A DNA stretch of 64,000 nucleotides. Source: Woeseiaceae bacterium (GTDB lineage Bacteria > Pseudomonadota > Gammaproteobacteria > Steroidobacterales > Woeseiaceae). Positions 59,567 through 64,000 of this stretch are shown in pieces. Position numbers and translations under genes: made by a program. The notes under the pieces are model-generated. The model was not told the origin of the DNA. It did not search any database and saw only the letters and a list, made by a program, of their open reading frames with translations. Where the stretch lies: assembly GCA_028289545.1 (NCBI GenBank), contig JANQPG010000050.1, forward strand, positions 124,001 to 188,000, written 5' to 3'. Within the stretch, counting starts at the first letter, position 1, and each line of letters opens with the position of its first letter.

Positions 59567-62395
59567 CTACTGTGACCAGCGAACGCCGAGGTTGTAGCTG
59601 CGGCCTCGGAACTCGAGTTCCGTGAACCGCCGCAGGCTCTCCGAGCCGAGGAAGAAATTACGCGAGTCTTCTTCGGTGAGGTTCTGCACATCGAAGAACA
59701 CGGTCAAGAGTCCTTCTCCGATCGGTCGACGATACTGCAGCGCCAGATCCCAGGTTTCCTCGACGTCGATACCGAGATCGTCGTCGGGATCGTCATCCAG
59801 TGCACCGTCGCCGCCGAGCGAGAGCCCAATCGAGCGATAGGTCACGCCGCTGCGGTTGTACGCCAGCCGCGCCGTGAACGATTCGGTTTCGTAGAACAGC
59901 TGGAAGTTCGAAGCGTCTTCGAACTGACCCACAACGAAGTCGCGCGTTATGCCTTCCGTAATGTCGGAATCACCATCGACCGTCGTGTAGTTCGCGAATA
60001 TCCCAAAACCGTCCCACGGCGCCGGCAGCATCGTGAACTGCTGCTGGAAGTTGAGCTCGAAACCGAGAATTTCAGCGGTGTCGCCATTGACGGGGCGCGC
60101 AAAGTTGAACCGCGTCAGCGTGTTCAGGTTCGCCGGGATAGTCGGATCGTTTTCGCGTGCATCGGCAATCGCCTCATTGGCAATATCCTGCAGGAAACCC
60201 GGCAGCGAGCTGATGGTGACGTTGGTTTCCTCGAGCTGCTCGTTGAACTCGAAGTTCTCGATCTCTTTGTAGAACGCGCCGACCGAGAAAACGCCGTTGT
60301 TGTTGGTGTAGTACTCGTAGGACAGATCGAAATTGACGGACTCGAACGGCTCAAGATCCGGGTTGCCGCCGTTGACGAACAACTCAGCCTCGGTCAGATC
60401 CGCATCCCAATCAAACTCATCGTCGAACAGCGGCCGGAGATCGTCAAAATCCGGGCGCGACAGACTGTTGGTCCACGCGGCGCGCACGATCTGATTGTCG
60501 TCGATCTGGAAGCGCGTAATGACGGCGGGCAGAACGTTGTTGTAGTCGTTGTTTACGGTGGTGCCGTCGCTCGCCACGATGTCCGCGTCCGTATCCTCGA
60601 AGCGCGCGCCGAACACCGTCGTCCAGCGGCCACTCCTGAGCGTTGCCTGCAGGTAAGCCGCATGGATTTTCTCTTCGACGTCGTAAGAGTTCTCGAGGTT
60701 GTCGCCGTCGAAACTGAACTGGCTGGGATTGTCGCGGAAGTACTGGTCCATCGTGAACGCATCGTTCCACAGCCCCATGTCGTAGCCGAACGGCTGCCAG
60801 GCGATGTTCGGATCGTCGGGGCCGATGACCTGCGACATCAGTACCGGGTTGTCCTCGTCGCCTTCGAACTCGAAGATGCTGTAGTTCGTGTCGCGCTCGC
60901 GGAAGCGGCCCTTGTAGCCGAACTCGAGTTCGAGTTCGTTGTCGTTGGCAAGCTCGAAGCGTTTCGTGATGTCGAAACGAACCGCGTCGATCTCGTCGTC
61001 CGAGTTCTCGTTACGCCACTGCTGGAAGTCGCCTCGATTGCCCACTTCGAGGATATCGAGATCCTGCGACCAGCCAGGCTGGGTGTATCGCACAACCCGA
61101 CCCGTACCGTTGGTAAACGTCCAGTCGGCCACGCCGTCTTCGCACAGATCGATGTCGCAGCCCCGTGCCTCGAAACGAGCGCGAGTGCGATTGACCGCCG
61201 TGTCGGAGAAGCTGCGCGACACGCGCCAGTTGAAGTCCCAGTCGATGAACGGGGAATGCTCACCTTCGATGAAGTAGTTATAGGACGAACGCTCGTTGGT
61301 GCCTTCTCGTGTGCGGCGGCGCACGCGACCGCCGTCGGTCGAGCCGCTGACGGCAATGTTGTCGTCGTTGAACACGGTATCGGTCGTAAAATCGGCGCTT
61401 GCGCCCGGGCGCATCTGCAAGCGGCGGCGCAGCTCGTCATCTTCGAAATCGGACAGCCAGCCGCCGAACTTGATGAGATTGTTGCCGCTCTGGTAGTCGA
61501 AAGTCAGGTTGAGACCCTGCCGCGTCCGCGTGAATCCGCGCCAGATGACGTCATAGGTCTCGATGACGTTGCCTTCTTCGGCGAGGTCGACAAACTGACA
61601 GCTGTCCTCGACACCGGGGATGCAAGTCGACAGGTCCATGAGTTCGTCCACGGTATCCCACTCAGCCTGCAGGCCCGAAATACCGCGCTCGTCCTCTTCC
61701 CACGAAAGCGTACCGATGACACCCCAGTTTCCACCTCGGCCCAACCGGGTGCCCCAGGTGATCTCGCCGGACAACAGGTCGCCCTCGTTGAGGTCGTTGT
61801 ATCCATAGCGTCCGGTGAACTCGAGAAAACCTTCGTCCAGTTCCGTGGCCGTCTTGGTCTTGATGTTGACCGCGCCGCCGATGGAGTCCGCGTCTTGACT
61901 GGGCGGAACGGCTTTCCACACCTCGATCTGGCTGATCAGCGTGGCCGGCACCGTGTTAAGCGAGGCCGAGCGGGCACCTCGGAAGCCGCCGCTGGCCAGT
62001 GTACTTTCGGGCGACGGCAGACGATCGCCGTTCATGCTGACGGCATTCAGCCGCGCATCGGCGCCGCGGATGGTAATGGCCTGCGCCTCGCCGCGATCGC
62101 GCTGGATCGATACGCCCGGAAGGCGCGACAGCGCCTCGCCCACGCTTTGCTCGGGGATCGTCTCGAGCGTTTCTTCGGACACAATCGTAACGATCGTGTC
62201 TGAATTTTTTTGCTGCTGAATCGCGCGGGCGGCGCCATAGGCCACACCCTTGACGACAATTTCGTCGAGGATCGGCTCTTCGTCTTCGTCCTCATCGGAC
62301 GTCTGCGCAAACGCGCTCGTGAACAACGTGCAGGATAAAGCGATAAACGCCAGCCGCAAAACGCGGAACCGGCGAACAGGATTCGCAAAGCCCAT
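59567..62395 (-). CDS. TonB-dependent receptor of the uronate-type cluster
   Basis: 942 residues: signal peptide (about 1-30), a TonB-box-like start DEIVVKGVAYGAARAIQQQKNS, plug (about 65-190: VGEALSRLPGVSIQRDRGEAQAITIRGADARLNAVSMNGDR) with SQIEVWKAVPPSQDADSIGGAVNIKTK, and a long barrel. The plug sequence matches the group of large TonB receptors linked to polysaccharide uptake. Its C-terminus is RSYNLGVRWSQ, lacking the terminal Phe. The RpiR-type site 3 is 167 nt upstream, which links it with the lyase and transport genes. It probably imports uronic-acid oligosaccharides. Confidence 0.93.
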   Translation of the reverse strand: MGFANPVRRFRVLRLAFIALSCTLFTSAFAQTSDEDEDEEPILDEIVVKGVAYGAARAIQQQKNSDTIVTIVSEETLETIPEQSVGEALSRLPGVSIQRDRGEAQAITIRGADARLNAVSMNGDRLPSPESTLASGGFRGARSASLNTVPATLISQIEVWKAVPPSQDADSIGGAVNIKTKTATELDEGFLEFTGRYGYNDLNEGDLLSGEITWGTRLGRGGNWGVIGTLSWEEDERGISGLQAEWDTVDELMDLSTCIPGVEDSCQFVDLAEEGNVIETYDVIWRGFTRTRQGLNLTFDYQSGNNLIKFGGWLSDFEDDELRRRLQMRPGASADFTTDTVFNDDNIAVSGSTDGGRVRRRTREGTNERSSYNYFIEGEHSPFIDWDFNWRVSRSFSDTAVNRTRARFEARGCDIDLCEDGVADWTFTNGTGRVVRYTQPGWSQDLDILEVGNRGDFQQWRNENSDDEIDAVRFDITKRFELANDNELELEFGYKGRFRERDTNYSIFEFEGDEDNPVLMSQVIGPDDPNIAWQPFGYDMGLWNDAFTMDQYFRDNPSQFSFDGDNLENSYDVEEKIHAAYLQATLRSGRWTTVFGARFEDTDADIVASDGTTVNNDYNNVLPAVITRFQIDDNQIVRAAWTNSLSRPDFDDLRPLFDDEFDWDADLTEAELFVNGGNPDLEPFESVNFDLSYEYYTNNNGVFSVGAFYKEIENFEFNEQLEETNVTISSLPGFLQDIANEAIADARENDPTIPANLNTLTRFNFARPVNGDTAEILGFELNFQQQFTMLPAPWDGFGIFANYTTVDGDSDITEGITRDFVVGQFEDASNFQLFYETESFTARLAYNRSGVTYRSIGLSLGGDGALDDDPDDDLGIDVEETWDLALQYRRPIGEGLLTVFFDVQNLTEEDSRNFFLGSESLRRFTELEFRGRSYNLGVRWSQ

Positions 62396-62561
62396 AGTCC
62401 TTCCCCCCTTTGAACTGCGATACAGGTGCAGATCGGCAAAGCCGGCTGCTTTTTTGCAGACGCCGCACGTGTAGCGATCGACGCGCCGGAGAGCTGCCCG
62501 GTTTGCAGGTTCCGACGATCAACCGGGAAACGTGCGCAGCCCGGTAATTTTTTTGTCATTC

Positions 62562-62577
62562 TGTACTATTCATTACA
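62562..62577. promoter_or_regulatory. RpiR-type operator (site 3)
   Basis: TGTACTATTCATTACA matches 13 of 16 positions of the site upstream of the RpiR gene (53313-53328). It lies 167 nt upstream of the TonB receptor start. Confidence 0.6.
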
Positions 62578-62584
62578 AAGGTAC

Positions 62585-62633
62585 GGCTGGCCTGTCCAAT
62601 TGTCAACGCCAAAATGGGGCTGGTCTGTCCAAT
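62585..62633. repeat. Tandem direct repeats GGCTGGYCTGTCCAAT
   Basis: GGCTGGCCTGTCCAAT (62585-62600) and GGCTGGTCTGTCCAAT (62618-62633) are 16-nt repeats with one mismatch, offset by 33 nt (about three helical turns). Each contains TGG-N5-CCA, an inverted form resembling FadR-type GntR operators. They are likely two binding sites of one regulator. Confidence 0.5.
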
Positions 62634-62929
62634 CAACAGCCGCTGCGCGATATCGGTGCGCTGCCCGCGCCGAGCGGCGCCGATGTTGATGTAGAGGTGC
62701 TTGTGACGCGAAATACTGAGGTAACGGTAAGTGTCGGAAAGCTCGATGATTGCCGTAATCGGCGCGATCCCCCGAGCGCGCCGGGTAATCGGCCAAACCA
62801 CATGACAGTACCGCGTCGAGTGGGGTACGGTTGCGTCGCCCAAACGCTCAACTGTTATTTTTTTTTCAAAATGGCGTACCCGGGGTCGCTCGGGACGCGT
62901 TTTTCCGGAAACCATCGTCTGAGGACATC

Positions 62930-64000
62930 GTGAACGCTTCTGAAACCCAGAGCCCGCAGCCAGCCATGCGCGCGGCCGGAATGAGTGTGTGCAAACTTGC
63001 GGTGCTGGCTGCGCTGCCCGCCCTGTTCTGTGCAGGAAACGTCCTCGGCAACGAGTCGCTCCCGGGCGAGTCTGCGCCCCCCGTGCTCGACCTCGCTCCG
63101 GGTTTCGAGGCTCAGGTCGTGTTCGAAGGCACGGGCGAGAGCCGCGAGCTCTTCATCCGGGAAGACGGGGATCTGTTTGTCAGTTTGTCGGGCATTCGAG
63201 ACGACAACACCGTACTGGGCCTTCGCGACGAGGACGGCGATCACGTCATTGACACCGTTCGGCCCTTTTTCCAGGTAACGACACCCGACGAACAGAAGGT
63301 GCCGCGCGTGCATATTGCGTACGCGGACGACTATCTCTACGCGGTGACGAACGAGCAGGTTGTGCGCATGCTTTTGCCGCGCGGCAAACTCGAACCCGTC
63401 TCGAACCCGGAGCCTGTCGTCGCCGAAATCCCCTACCAGTCCAGCCATCGCGGCCGCACGCTGTCGGTCGACGACAACGGTTGGATCTACGTCAATATCG
63501 GTGCGCCCTCCAATGCCTGTCAGGCTCAGTCGAAAACCATGGGCTCGCCCGGACTCGACCCCTGTCCGGAACTCGAGGCGCACGCGGGTATCTGGCGCTG
63601 GCGCCTGGACCGCCTGAATCAGTCGCGTGGTGACGGCGAGAAATACGCGGGCGGCATCCGCAACTCCATTGCGCAAACCTGGGACCCGGTTTACGGCGGG
63701 TTGTACGTTGGCCAGATGGGCCGGGACCGGCTCGACTCGCTGTGGCCCGAGTTGTTTACTCCTGAGCAGAACGCGGACCTGCCCGCCGAGGAATTTTTCC
63801 GCGTCGAGCAGGGACGGGAGTACGGCTGGCCGTATTGTTATTTCGACGCCGCACAGGGCAAACAGGTGCTGGCGCCGGAGTATGGCGGCAACGGCAGCAC
63901 CGTTGGCCGCTGCGCGGATGTGCCGCCACCTCAGGTTTCCTTCCCGGCCCACTACTCGCCGTCTTCGATCGCCTTTTATCACGCGGAACAGTTCCCGGCG
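62930..64000 (+). CDS. PQQ/sorbosone dehydrogenase-like beta-propeller (3' truncated)
   Basis: The window ends inside this gene after 357 codons from a GTG with GAGGA upstream (an ATG 12 codons later is an alternative). A signal-type hydrophobic segment (about 22-38) is followed by a glucose/sorbosone dehydrogenase-like propeller: LAPGFEAQVVFEGTGESRELF, SSHRGRTLSVDDNGWIYVNIG, GIRNSIAQTWDPVYGGLYVG and FRVEQGREYGWPYCYFD. Members oxidise sugars in the periplasm, usually with PQQ. Cys residues in the SNACQ and YCYF regions may form a disulphide. It is divergent from the TonB receptor. Confidence 0.88.
   Translation, partial: MNASETQSPQPAMRAAGMSVCKLAVLAALPALFCAGNVLGNESLPGESAPPVLDLAPGFEAQVVFEGTGESRELFIREDGDLFVSLSGIRDDNTVLGLRDEDGDHVIDTVRPFFQVTTPDEQKVPRVHIAYADDYLYAVTNEQVVRMLLPRGKLEPVSNPEPVVAEIPYQSSHRGRTLSVDDNGWIYVNIGAPSNACQAQSKTMGSPGLDPCPELEAHAGIWRWRLDRLNQSRGDGEKYAGGIRNSIAQTWDPVYGGLYVGQMGRDRLDSLWPELFTPEQNADLPAEEFFRVEQGREYGWPYCYFDAAQGKQVLAPEYGGNGSTVGRCADVPPPQVSFPAHYSPSSIAFYHAEQFPA

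Larger units (their letters stand above)
62396..62929. other. Intergenic regulatory region (534 nt)
   Basis: No convincing gene is seen. It holds divergent promoters of the TonB receptor (minus) and the sorbosone dehydrogenase-like gene (plus). It carries the RpiR-type site at 62562-62577 and the near-identical repeats at 62585-62600 and 62618-62633. Short readings here are GC-frame shadows. Confidence 0.6.

Noticed and set aside
60662..62203. A 513-codon plus-strand reading opposite the TonB receptor at 59567-62395
   Set aside because: It is antisense to the plug and barrel of that receptor and carries no recognisable domain.
62855..63982. A 375-codon minus-strand reading at the right end
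   Set aside because: It is antisense to the sorbosone-dehydrogenase-like gene, whose propeller motifs and signal segment are clear on the plus strand.

Overview
The window is high-GC, densely coded DNA from a heterotrophic Gram-negative bacterium, most likely a gammaproteobacterium. The evidence is four TonB-dependent outer-membrane receptors, several Tat-type signal peptides, type IV pilus genes, a MacB-type efflux system and sugar or sugar-acid catabolic clusters. The genus cannot be fixed by eye. No rRNA, tRNA or CRISPR array was recognised.

Layout. 1-4847: end of a Ser/Thr kinase with TPRs, an LTXXQ-like periplasmic protein, a truncated hemoglobin behind a terminator hairpin, then a minus-strand cluster (amine oxidase, CpeT-like protein, cytochrome c, VOC enzyme) that reaches 7420. 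7421-13087: an IclR regulator, a TonB receptor, a GntR/UTRA regulator and an alpha/beta hydrolase; near-identical palindromes lie upstream of the first two. 13136-16246: two small envelope proteins and a metallophosphatase fused to a kinase-like domain. 16270-21593: a large TonB receptor and a winged-helix/beta-propeller regulator. 21786-33566: a sucrose/fructoside cluster (sucrose phosphorylase, fructokinase, LacI regulator, MFS permease, GH32, TonB receptor, GPH symporter, esterase) with matching LacI-type palindromes in both divergent promoter regions. 33588-39399: LysE exporter, ABC efflux system and its YtrA-type GntR regulator with a clear operator.

39521-41003 is the most notable element: a complete retron. 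A 167-nt non-coding RNA region bounded by a 16-bp inverted repeat holds two msr-like stem-loops and a long msd-like hairpin, and is followed two bases later by a reverse transcriptase with YADD and an N-terminal extension. Directly downstream is a small type IV pilin block (unprocessed pilin-like protein, PilC-like protein, PilA).

43146-45505 holds a small membrane protein, a cupin protein and a hydrolase. 45555-59486 is a polysaccharide/sugar-acid locus: a Tat-exported enolase-superfamily protein, two Tat-exported Gfo/Idh/MocA oxidoreductases, a tandem DUF1080 protein, a tartrate/isopropylmalate-type dehydrogenase, an RpiR regulator, SLC13 and GntP permeases, a CapA-like protein and a divergent heparinase II/III-family lyase. 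59567-62395 is the fourth TonB receptor, and a sorbosone-dehydrogenase-like gene runs off the right end. Three related TGTA-N8-TACA-type sites, by the RpiR gene, the lyase and the fourth TonB receptor, suggest that these form one regulon.
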